From assembly GCA_033297075.1 (NCBI GenBank), contig MU858108.1, forward strand, positions 1-64,000: a stretch of 64,000 nucleotides of DNA, given 5' to 3'. Positions 45,085-54,036 of the stretch are shown here, piece after piece. The notes below the pieces were generated by a model. That model saw only the letters and a list, made by a program, of their open reading frames with translations. It had not been told where the DNA came from and did no database searches. A program made the translations under genes and the position numbers. Position 1 is the first letter of the stretch, and each line of letters opens with the position of its first letter. The DNA comes from Rhypophila decipiens. Taxonomy: Eukaryota; Ascomycota; Sordariomycetes; Sordariales; Naviculisporaceae.

Positions 45085-46330
45085 TCACGGACATGATCTG
45101 ACCAGCGTTTGTCGCTCGACCCAAACCGCCACGCTCCGCATTTCCTCCGCCGAGCCATACAGACTCAGACATACATTGTCATTCAGGTACCAGTTCAGCC
45201 CTGGACTGGGTTGATCGCCTTCCTGGTTCAGCCTCGCCCAGCTCGAATACCCCCCCGTCAGCGAGTCGTCACAAATGCCCGACCACAGTTCCCGAAAGCA
45301 TCGCATCGCCAGCTCGTTGGCCAAATCCAGATCTCTCGTCGACCACTTGACGGTGACGGTGCCTTTAGGATTGATGACATCCGCGCCAGCGCCAGATCGG
45401 GGGGTAGGGGAACATGGCTTGGAGGCGAGCACGAGGTAGACCGTCTCGTCCTCTCCGTCTTGGGCCGTTGGCGGAAACTTCACACCCTCGAGCATGGCCT
45501 GCGGAAACGCGACCCCGCTGTCGGCGCCTTGCTCGCGGTTCGACTCTCGTAGCTTCTGCAGGTTCATGGGGTGGGGCCGGGGGTTGGCGGATACTTGGAG
45601 CGGTGGTCTGCCGGTGACTGCGTGGAAACATGTCAAACAAGCCGAAGAAGGATGACTCTTTAAACTTCTTACTGCTCGGTGATACTGTGTCTGATCTTCC
45701 ACTCTCATCTGCTGATGCTATCTCGGCGGCGGCTTGGATTGGGAGTTGTGTGGGAGGGGATTGGGTCCTTGGTGTGTTAATGTACTGGCCCATGGCGCGG
45801 TCCACCCAGGATTGGGAGACTCCTAGAGCAACGGCATCTGCCGCGGCGTTTTGCATTCGTTTGATGTATTCTTCGCGGATCGGCCCATCCTCCTTGTACT
45901 TGTCGCTGATGTACACGAGAGCAGGACGGGTCTCCTGGCGTGAATGTGAGAGGTCTATGTTGGCGTCAAGGTTGTCACGGTTGTGTTCCAGCCATCGGGC
46001 GACCTGCGATGTCTTTTGGTTCATTCGTAGGGGGTGTTCTTGGAGGGTAATGCGGAGGTCCTGGCGCTCATAAAACTTTTTGGCGACGCCCTCGTTTCGG
46101 TCCAGCGCCCTCTCGTCTTTCGCCGTCACGGAGAAGACCAAACCCTCGACCGAGTCGCTTGGTGCTTCGACGATGTTGGCCACGCCCCGCTGGTTGATCT
46201 GCCATCGGTAGCCCTGCAGAGTGCCCCTGCCCATGAAGGAGCTTCCGGGACATCGCTTGGCCATCTGCTCGAGCCAGAGATTGCTGCCATAGGCGAAGTA
46301 GAGGCGGCTGCCATCTCTCCGACCTGCCAT
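45085..46330 (-). CDS. Gamma-glutamyl cyclotransferase-like (AIG2/GGCT fold) protein 1
   Basis: A two-exon gene (46330-45673, 45617-45085; intron GTAAGA...CACGCAG) encoding 396 aa. The GGCT/AIG2 glycine-rich substrate loop is YFAYGSNL (residues 11-18). The catalytic-type Glu is Glu80 in LDRNEGVAKKFYER. QRGVANIVEA, VEGLVFSV and ALVYISDKYKEDGPIREEYI are further family landmarks. Known GGCT-fold enzymes split gamma-glutamyl amines or peptides, releasing 5-oxoproline. Exon 2 adds about 175 residues with no clear family, including VTVKWSTRDLDLANELAMRC and GLNWYLNDNVCLSLYG, likely a small alpha/beta domain. It sits head to head, 1.3 kb from an amidoligase gene, and a second such pair follows. The start at 46330 is the first ATG. 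Confidence 0.87.
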
Positions 46331-47630
46331 TTTGCTGCGATTGCTTTCAAATGATTTCAAACTGGTTTCACGGGGAAGCCCATTCGTAAGATGTCTATTA
46401 AGGTCCGACAGTGACGGCGACTTGAAGAGGAGAAAAAAGGGAAAAGAATTCCAAGTCCGTAGTAAGTGTGCGAGTGAGGGGAAGTTGGAGTGCCGCCGTC
46501 GCTGTCATTAGAGCCCAAAATGAAGCACCGATTGGCTGAAACAACCCTGTTAGACCCGCTTATGCATCGGCACCCGAGTATGGTTTTACAGGGGTATAGG
46601 AATTGTTACCATATTAAACCTTGTAAAACCTATAGCACTATACCCGAGTTTAAAGTTGGGTAGCCGCTTTAACGAAAAACACGGAGTACATACTGTGCGC
46701 AGCAGCCCTGGTTTCCGGCTCACCTTCTCAATTTGGTTGCCATCACATCATGGACTCAGACCAACGGGTTGCCAGTGCAAATGGTTGCTTGGTTTGAAGG
46801 GGAGTGGAGCTCGAGCACCCGAATCAGCTAATCAGCATCAGCCACGATTTTTACTCACTCCCGAACGAGGCTCAGTGTAAGGGCTTGGTGAGCACAAGAG
46901 GGAAGAAGACTGAAGTGTCAGGCGCGATGATGGAACGATGATGCTATGGCTACCTGCTAAAGGCTAGTAAACTAAGCGTGAGAGTTGGGTGGGTATTGAA
47001 CTCTGGCCCCTTTTTTCCTTCCTCTGGGGCCTTCCCTCTTCTTCTTATCTCGCCCGCAAGTCTTAGACAGCTTGAGCAGGCCAGTCTACTACATTCTACC
47101 TAGCGTCATGCCTTTATAAGCCTCCTGCAGCGGTACAGTCTGCGCGCGCGGGGGTTCTATGCGAGCTTATCGCGGGCAACTCGCGAGAGTCCCTGTGAGG
47201 CTCTGACACTCAACGAGCTGCTTTTCTCTCAACGGAAAATGCAATATCTGCACAGATTTCATGGCAATATCCGCACATATGACACGAATTGAAGGGATAA
47301 AAAAAGAGGCTGAAAGAGCGTTGATTTCTAGGTAAATTGAAACAAGAAAAAGGGGGGATGGTTGCACACTTCTTAGAGAGGAATCAGGCCCCAGAATGAC
47401 CCACACAGCACATCTTTCATTGGGCTTAACATGGTTCGTATTAACGGGCGCGTTAACCGCCGGCAGATTGATTCCCGATTCTTCACTTTTCGAAGCCTGA
47501 TCCAAACATCTTTAAGCGTGGCCAACAAGTTCATAGTTCATTAATCGTAGGAGAGCCGCTCTTCAGGAAACCTGTTCATACCTTAGCCTCTTCTGTCGCG
47601 TCAATTTAAAATCCTTACTCGTATCGTGCG
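46331..47630. promoter_or_regulatory. Shared intergenic region of GGCT-like 1 and amidoligase 1
   Basis: 1.3 kb between divergent start codons, longer than the 931 bases separating the second pair. It contains dispersed repeat copy C (47279-47410) and a short inverted repeat around 46590-46645. No other gene was seen. It probably carries both promoters. Confidence 0.5.
47279..47410 (+). repeat. Dispersed repeat, copy C
   Basis: It starts atgacacgaattgaag, then gaggctgaaagagcgttgat and a ggatggttgcacacttctta block, the same order as copies A and B near 33.4 and 34.5 kb but more diverged. It is inserted about 220 bases upstream of the amidoligase 1 start. Confidence 0.6.
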
Positions 47631-48755
47631 ATGGCGGGCCCAACACCACAATACAGTCTTGGTGTCGAAATCGAAATGGTGTCAAAACCCCACAAGATCA
47701 GAGACAATCTTGGTGAGAAGCATGCCCTCTATTACGGGAAGCTGGCCAAGGCCCTCCGGAACAGAGGTCTCCAGGCAGCACACAACGACTTGACTCAGCA
47801 ACGGTGGCGGTCTACCGACTACAACAAGTGGTACATCACCAAGGATGGCTCTCTCGGACATCACCGAGACAACTTCAGTGAGTTGAGAGTTGAATCACTT
47901 GATTAACTCCACAACGGTCAGACACGTGGGCTGATGTGTATCATGATTACCAGTCCCGATGGAGGCCGTCTCACCGGTCCTTAACACGGCCAAGGACTGG
48001 GACAAGGAGATCGACACTTTCTGGGAAGCTGCGAGGGCCGTTTTCCATATGCCGGAGCGCCATGAAAAGTGCGGGAGCCACGTCCATGTCTCAAGAGGCA
48101 AATACCAGCAATTTACTCTTGACGAGCTTAAGACCATCGGCTACGGCATTGTCATTTACGAAAATCTAGTCTTCCATCTTCTCATGCCATACCGACAAGA
48201 AAACCCCTACTGCCAGGGCAACAGCGTGAGTTCCGTGCAGCTCCAGAACTGCCGAGGGAACCATATAGCCATTGCAAACACTATCCGAGCCGCGACAAGC
48301 CCTGATCAGTTGAGGAACGTTATGCAAACCAGTAGGTATGTGTTGTGGAACTTTGACAACGTCGCCACCGGCCAGTCGGGCACCATAGAATTCCGTGGCG
48401 GCCGCTTCCTCCGGGGCGAGGTCCGCACCAAACGCTGGATGACCTTTGCCGTGGCTTTCATCCATGCTATGCTTCGCATAGTGAGTCCTCCCCTTACTGA
48501 TATCATCCAACTGCTGACTGCCGGGTATGGTTCAACTAACACACCGCGCACAAAGAACGATCTCGCTACCAGTGGCGTTTCGATTCCGGACATTGATGCC
48601 CTGTACTCCGAGATCAAGAAGGCCGCACGACAGCTACGCATGAAAAGGTTCTTGCCCGACCAATACCAGGTCCTAAACGAGACGCTACCGTAAGTATTTG
48701 ACAACAGACTGATACAGATTGGGGCTAATACTTGGCTTGGGATAGGTCCACCTGA
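47631..48755 (+). CDS. Putative amidoligase (COOH-NH2 ligase, GS-like fold) 1
   Basis: A four-exon model (47631-47877, 47954-48480, 48556-48689, 48746-48755) encoding 305 aa. Features of the fungal Amidoligase_2 family: the N-terminal strand with the metal-binding ExE pair (GVEIEM, Glu13/Glu15), YNKWYITKDGSL, PMEAVSPVLNT at the first junction, CGSHVHVS (His125/His127), a WNFDN segment, and EFRGGR with the conserved Arg followed by RTKRWMTF. These are the expected ATP/Mg and substrate positions of the glutamine-synthetase-like ligase fold. Such enzymes are predicted to form amide or isopeptide bonds using ATP; no fungal substrate is known to me. The last exon adds only three residues. It is divergent from GGCT-like 1 and paralogous to amidoligase 2. 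Confidence 0.87.
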
Positions 48756-49121
48756 GGCATGAAAGGCGACGTAGCGTTTTAGACACATATATAGTGTAAG
48801 TGCTTAGCGAGGTTGAATATCTGTTTTGTGCTTTAGGTTCTCAACGGTAGTCACTGGCTCGGAAGTAGCTTGAAAACATTGTGAACGGTTAGAATAAGGT
48901 GTGTGCAGTGGTTAAGAGTTTGGCTTTTGCGGTTCAAGAAGGTTACCGACTACCATTGATACGGATGTGATGTGGAGTTTGGCTTGCTATGAGGCCGCTA
49001 GTGAATAAAGCAGATAGTCTAATACTGTTGAAAAGAGTGAATTACTAGATCCGGTTTGAACTAAGACAAAGTAAAAATATCCAAAGTCGGGGCCAGCGAG
49101 ATATGACGACCCAGGCTTCTT
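48756..49121. other. Intergenic between the two gene pairs
   Basis: 366 bases between the convergent 3' ends of amidoligase 1 and GGCT-like 2. No feature was recognised beyond probable 3' UTRs. Confidence 0.45.
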
Positions 49122-50003
49122 TCAGAGCACTGAGCGCCGGCGGCTTCTCTTGAGATACCACTCCACGTCGTCATCCGGAGACACCGTCCGAATAACCGGC
49201 GCGTAGTAACTGCTATAGTTATTGTTTCTCTGAGTCGAGAGCGGACGCCCCTGATAGTCGTATTGCGGGTCCTCCACTTCATCCCTCCACCGTCCACCAC
49301 TTTTGCTTCTCCTGCTGGGTTGTGTTGAACTATTGTACCTGTAACCGTCACTACTATAATATTCCTCATCGCCATCTCTGCCCTCCTTCTCCCTCGCCCT
49401 TATCTCTACCACCGCTGATCGCGACCGCACCCTCGACCCCTGTGGTAACAGAGACACCGGCACTGACCGCTCAGGGATATACTCACGTACCACATTCTCA
49501 AAAAACGCCTTAGGAATGTCCATTGCAACCCCGTCCTCAATTCCCGCATTAATTCTCCGTATATACTCCTCCCGCGGCTCCCCTCTCTGCACATAGGTCT
49601 CGCTCATGTAAACCAGTACATTGTTTTCCATCCGCCCCGACTTTTCCCTTCGGCTATTGCCCACAGCCACAGCACCACCACGGTCCACAATCCTTCTCGT
49701 CCGCATTTCGTCCGAGGCCGGATAGACAATCATGGGCAACGAGACCTTGCTATAACACCCCCTGTGCACACCCTCACTACGATCAAGGCGGGCCTCGTCA
49801 TCGCTGGAGCTGCTAAGCCAGTAGACCAGGCCGTGCACGCAGTTCCCTGGGCTTGGGATAATATTGGCAAACCCTCGCTGGTTAATCTGCCATTTGTAGT
49901 CGGGAAGAACGGCGCGGCCGTGAAAGAATGAAGCCGGACAGCGCTTGGCCATTTGGGTGAGGGAGAGGTTGCTGCCGTAGGCGAAGTAGAGGCAGCCTGT
50001 CAT
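49122..50003 (-). CDS. Gamma-glutamyl cyclotransferase-like (AIG2/GGCT fold) protein 2
   Basis: A single-exon protein of 293 aa, clearly paralogous to GGCT-like 1. The substrate loop is YFAYGSNL (residues 6-13), followed by LTQMAKRCPASFFHGRAVLP and WQINQRGFANI. The catalytic-type Glu77 lies in LDRSEGVHRGCY, and VLVYMSETYVQRGEPREEYI matches the corresponding part of copy 1. After about residue 190 it lacks the extra domain of copy 1 and instead has an Arg/Ser/Tyr-rich disordered tail (for example SRRSKSGGRWRDE and a Tyr-rich DYQGRPLSTQRNNNYSSYY segment). All core residues are intact, so activity is plausible. It is divergent from amidoligase 2 with 931 bases between starts, reproducing the arrangement of the first pair. 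Confidence 0.87.
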   Translation of the reverse strand: MTGCLYFAYGSNLSLTQMAKRCPASFFHGRAVLPDYKWQINQRGFANIIPSPGNCVHGLVYWLSSSSDDEARLDRSEGVHRGCYSKVSLPMIVYPASDEMRTRRIVDRGGAVAVGNSRREKSGRMENNVLVYMSETYVQRGEPREEYIRRINAGIEDGVAMDIPKAFFENVVREYIPERSVPVSLLPQGSRVRSRSAVVEIRAREKEGRDGDEEYYSSDGYRYNSSTQPSRRSKSGGRWRDEVEDPQYDYQGRPLSTQRNNNYSSYYAPVIRTVSPDDDVEWYLKRSRRRSVL

Positions 50004-50934
50004 GATTTCTTTTTATTATGTTGTCCTTGCTCACTGATGCTTTCTGAGAGATTTGATGAAAAACGGATTTGATATTGCTGGTATGTAGCACGAAGCGTGC
50101 GGTATTCGACGTTTGCTTGAGCGGGGTTGGGATGTTTGAGTGTGGGTTGAAACGTGGAGGTGATGGTGTGAGACAGCTGCCTAAGGATTCTCTGACCAAA
50201 GGGGCCCCATAGAGTCAGATAGATGGTGGCCCTATGAGGCATCCTGACCAAACACTGCGTGCCAAAACTGACTAATCAATCCGTCATGGGGGCTATTGTC
50301 GCTTGGAGTAACCCCCTTCATGCAGAAGCACGAGACATGCAGCTATTCGAGGCTGAGGCGGAGGATCATTTACTTCACTCGGCTGCAGTGTTGCCCAAGT
50401 GACTCGTGAGTGACACAGGGGTTGGGCCGACTCTGCGAAGGCCCGTCCGCGGTCCTTCAAATCCAATCACCGGCGAACACATAAGCAGACAAAAATCAAG
50501 TGCCCACGGTGCCATAGGTATTATCGTCCAATCTATTCTTTGGGCCCTGCACACTCGGATTTAAGCATGGCCAGTGGCTTCCCCAGTACAGTGCGGGAGT
50601 GATCAAACCCCATCCAGTACACCCATCTCCCTTTCAAGCGTCCAACCAACCGAGTTTACCTTATCAGCGAGAGCAATGTCGCTGATGCAGACAAACAGCC
50701 ACGTCCACATCTGGGCTTCTGGTGCTAATTTCGTTCTATGCCGGCGACCAATATGAGTAACCCCTGTGCATTCAGCTGCGCCAAAGTATTGTCTAGTAAT
50801 TCATGTTCAAAATGGCAACTCAACTCAGGCCCTGCGGTCCCCCGACCGGTCGCCTTTGTCCAGCCATCCTTCCAGTCATCCTTTGCAGTGTTTTACAGTC
50901 CTTCGCTCCCCCATTTCCCCGAGATTGAACAGAA
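50004..50934. promoter_or_regulatory. Shared intergenic region of GGCT-like 2 and amidoligase 2
   Basis: 931 bases between divergent start codons. No coding frame of note. It is expected to hold promoters for both genes of the second pair; comparison with the first pair's spacer could reveal shared motifs, but none was obvious by eye. Confidence 0.5.
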
Positions 50935-52428
50935 ATGGCGAGCTCATACTCCTTTGGCATTGAGATCGAACTGATCGCAGAGCCTCGTCACGTTTCGGGT
51001 CCACATAGGCACCGCCGCGCCGTGCTGTACGAGGATCTCGCCTCGGCCATTCGCTTCCAAGGGTCCTACGCCGACGCAGACACACTCCAGGAAAGGTACC
51101 GCAAGCATCCAGAGCACTACAACAAGTGGTGGATCACAAAGGACGGTTCGCTCGGCAACCCTGAAGACCCTCTGAGTCAGTTCGATCTTGAACATCGGTC
51201 CTTGGAATACTGTAGGGCGTGGCGAAGGATACCTGCTGACTTGCCACTACAGTCCCTCTAGAAGCCGTCTCTCCCATCCTCAACACCGCCAACCCCTGGG
51301 AGCGTGAGATCGACAGTTTCTGGGACGCATACCACATGGTCTTCCTCATGCCCGAACCCTCCAACCTCTGCGGTAGCCACGTACACGTGTCGCCCTCCCC
51401 GACTAGGTGGTTCACCATCACTGAGCTCCAGAGCATCGCTTTTGGCACCATCTACTACGAAGACCTAATCCTCGAGTTACTACCCCCTTCCCGTCGCGGA
51501 AACAAGTACTGCGTGCCAAACACTTGTCACGCGAGAGCGCTGCGGTCGTTGGATGGGCGGGGCCTAGCGTATGTGTGGGAGATGATCAAGATACAAACAG
51601 ATGAGCAGAGCCTTAGAGATTTCATGCAAGATCCGGGCGGCGAAGAGCCGAGGAATCCTCGATACGTCCTGTGGAACTTTGATAATATCCTTAGTTCCGG
51701 GTCGGTTGAGTTTCGCGGGGGAAGGGGGTTGCGAGGTCCGGTGAGGACCAAGAGGTGGGCTGCGTTTGTGGTGGCGTTTGTGCATTTTTGTCTCATGCAG
51801 GTGGGTTATTTTCTTTGAGTTAGCAACTGCTGTGGCTTCCCAGGTGCTGATTATTGTTTGTAGGACTTTCACTGCTGGCCCAGCTGGCCACAATACCGTT
51901 TCACGGTGCCGGACATGCAGCAGTTCTGGACGGGGATCCGGAATGCAGCACGAGATATCAGTGTCAATGATAGCCTGCCGTCCGACTGGCAGGCTATGTC
52001 TGAGATGGCGATGTACGTACTTCACAATATCATTGCTTTACAGGCGGCTGACGTTGTGCGACAGTGATGGCATGTTGGAGGGAGTGTGCGATGCTTTTGA
52101 TGGCTCTGGTATTTATAGCGACTCAGATTTGGACTCGATGAATGGCAAGTCAGACTCGGACTTTACCGGGTCTGAGCTTGATGATGATGAGCTTGATGAT
52201 GATGAGCTTGATGATGATGAGCTTGATGATGATGAGCTTGATGATGATGAGCTTGATGATGATGAGCTTGATGATGATGAGAGTGATGATGATGAGCTCG
52301 GTGATGGTGAGCTTGAAGGTTATGAGCTTGGCAGTGATCCGTGTTATGATGAGCAGCTTGATGACGAGAGCTTGAGGATGATGGACTCGATTATGATGAA
52401 CTTGATTACGATGAGCTTGGGGAGATAA
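50935..52428 (+). CDS. Putative amidoligase (COOH-NH2 ligase, GS-like fold) 2 with acidic repeat tail
   Basis: A four-exon model (50935-51175, 51253-51800, 51864-52012, 52065-52428) encoding 433 aa. The core parallels amidoligase 1: GIEIEL (Glu10/Glu12), YNKWWITKDGSL, PLEAVSPILNTA, CGSHVHVS (His123/His125), YVLWNFDN and EFRGGRGLRGPVRTKRW. Exon 3 gives HCWPSWPQYRF and ends SEMAM. The first intron uses donor GTCAGT. The last intron is taken as 52013-52064 (52 nt, branch-like gctgac). The tail of about 120 residues is unique to this copy: seven ELDDD repeats, then degenerate ones, from a 15-bp DNA repeat. Ligase activity is predicted from fold only. If exon 4 is not used, the protein would end shortly after exon 3. 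Confidence 0.83.
52174..52338 (+). repeat. 15-bp tandem repeat coding for ELDDD
   Basis: Seven exact gagcttgatgatgat units (52174-52278) followed by four degenerate ones. It is in frame with amidoligase 2 and gives an acidic, probably disordered tail. Confidence 0.85.
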
Positions 52429-52826
52429 CCAAACTGGTGATGCGAATCTAAGTTGTTTAATCTCGGGTTTAAGGATATGCCGGTGAATGACCAAACACCT
52501 TGTCGTGCTATCCTATCAAACTGCGGCTTCCCCGGCAATCCTGGGAAATTCAGCAGGACTCGTCCCCGGGGGAGGATTAGTAACGTTTCTTGTGCGCATC
52601 CACCTATATAAAGTCTTAGCCTTGATGGATATGACACTCTCGTTCCTCTTTGCGGGGTGGTGACCGGTCGGGGCACGGTGGACCGGTAGAGGGGACGAGG
52701 GTCGTTATGCCCCGTTCGCTGTTAGCGCCGGCGATGTCGATTTCAGAAGAGCGCTACCGCTGGTCCTGTCGTCGTTCAAACGACTACCGCTTTGGTCCCG
52801 GGCGTGGTTGAAAATAAATATGTTTT
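52429..52826. other. Intergenic, no gene recognised
   Basis: About 400 bases between amidoligase 2 and the HET relic. Nothing identifiable. Confidence 0.4.
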
Positions 52827-53066
52827 TTTTTCTGCGGCCGAATATTCATCACCAAATCGGGAATGATTGGTCTGGGGCCTTTTGACACGCGTGTTGGAGA
52901 CGAGGTTTATGTTCTCGCTGGTGGAAAATGCCCATTTCTTCTGCGAAGAGCTGAAAAAGATGATGGAGAATTCACCCTTGTCGGTGCAGCCTTTGTACAA
53001 GGCCTTATGTATAACGAGGGAGACCCTGCGGATTGGAGTGTTGCCAAACCGGTGACTCTGATCTAG
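52827..53066 (+). pseudogene. HET (heterokaryon incompatibility) protein C-terminal relic
   Basis: An open frame ending at TAG 53066 reads FITKSGMIGLGPFDTRVGDE, then VYVLAGGKCPFLLRR and EFTLVGAAFVQGLMYNEGD. This closely follows the conserved C-terminal region of fungal HET-domain proteins (GLGP...GDxVxVLxGxxxPFxLR...YxLVGxxYVxGxM). No HET domain or start codon was found upstream, so only the last 80 residues remain. HET proteins control non-self recognition. Confidence 0.8.
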
Positions 53067-53563
53067 CAGTCATATACCATATTTGCATAATACCATGGAA
53101 GCAAGATTTCTTTTCTCGCTAGGTCGTCGTGTTGGTTGACGATTTACGGTGGAATAATTGGGCATTTGTACGAGGACGAACAAGGTGGTCCACGACGGCC
53201 GGGACATTGGAACTGCAATCAAAACAGTCGCTGGCATTGGAACGCAGTGCAGATATGCTACCATTTACAAATCATCTTGGGACTAAAGTTAAGTCGAAGA
53301 CCGTCTATTATGACCCTCTGTCCATCCCTGTTGCCCATGAGCTGCCTGTGCATACTGGTATTGACCGGTCGAGTGCTGCTGAGGGTACTGTGTCCCGCCT
53401 GTCTTGGTATTGATGTTCATGGTAGCTGGCTTGGTACTTTACCCACGATTATATTACAAGGCTCTTACGGGTTATCACAAACGCCAAGCTTTACGTAGCA
53501 GCGGCTTATTCGAGGCTAAGCATCGCTGCAAGCACCGAAGACGCGAATAACGGCTCAACTCAA
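53067..53563. other. Intergenic, no gene recognised
   Basis: About 500 bases between the HET relic and the TIR element. Overlapping frames of 60-120 codons exist but have no recognisable features. Confidence 0.4.
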
Positions 53564-53924
53564 GAGTCCTGCTGTTGGGACTGTACCTAACTGCTAACAG
53601 GACCGTATTCTAGCACTAATAACCCTAACCCGTAGGCCCGGTACACACTAAGGGTATATCCGTTATTGAATTCTTAGGCTGAAACCTATTTAAATACGAT
53701 CTTTTAAGCTCTAAGTTACTATTTTAATTGCTTTTAACCCTTTAAAACCATTTATAGCATGTATTTAAGGGTTTAGTATAGTTGTAGAAGTGGTGATCTG
53801 AGGGTACAGACCTATGTTTCTTAGCGAAAGCTAGTACAAAAAGTACATGTTGTATAGGTTCGTACCTTTTCGGATGTATACACGGTCCCGCTAGCAGTTG
53901 AGTACGGTCCCAACAGCAGGACTC
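53564..53924. mobile_element. MITE-like element with 43-bp terminal inverted repeats
   Basis: The ends 53564-53606 and 53882-53924 are reverse complements at 38 of 43 positions, with outer block gagtcctgctgttgggac. The 275-base interior is AT-rich and non-coding. This is a non-autonomous DNA transposon, ending about 110 bases before the next coding start. Confidence 0.75.
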
Positions 53925-54036
53925 CAACTCAAACAGCAATCCATTCAAGAAAGATCAATCTCAACTGTGCCAGCCCGTTTTTCATTCTTCGGTTTATCTA
54001 TCCTAGTCATCAATTATAACCGTCACCTGGCGCAAC

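Noticed and set aside
52013..52043. 31-nt intron in amidoligase 2
   Set aside because: Too short for fungal splicing; the 52-nt alternative with a branch-like gctgac keeps the same frame.
52142..52375. Met-rich frame over the 15-bp repeat
   Set aside because: Out-of-frame reading of the ELDDD repeat.
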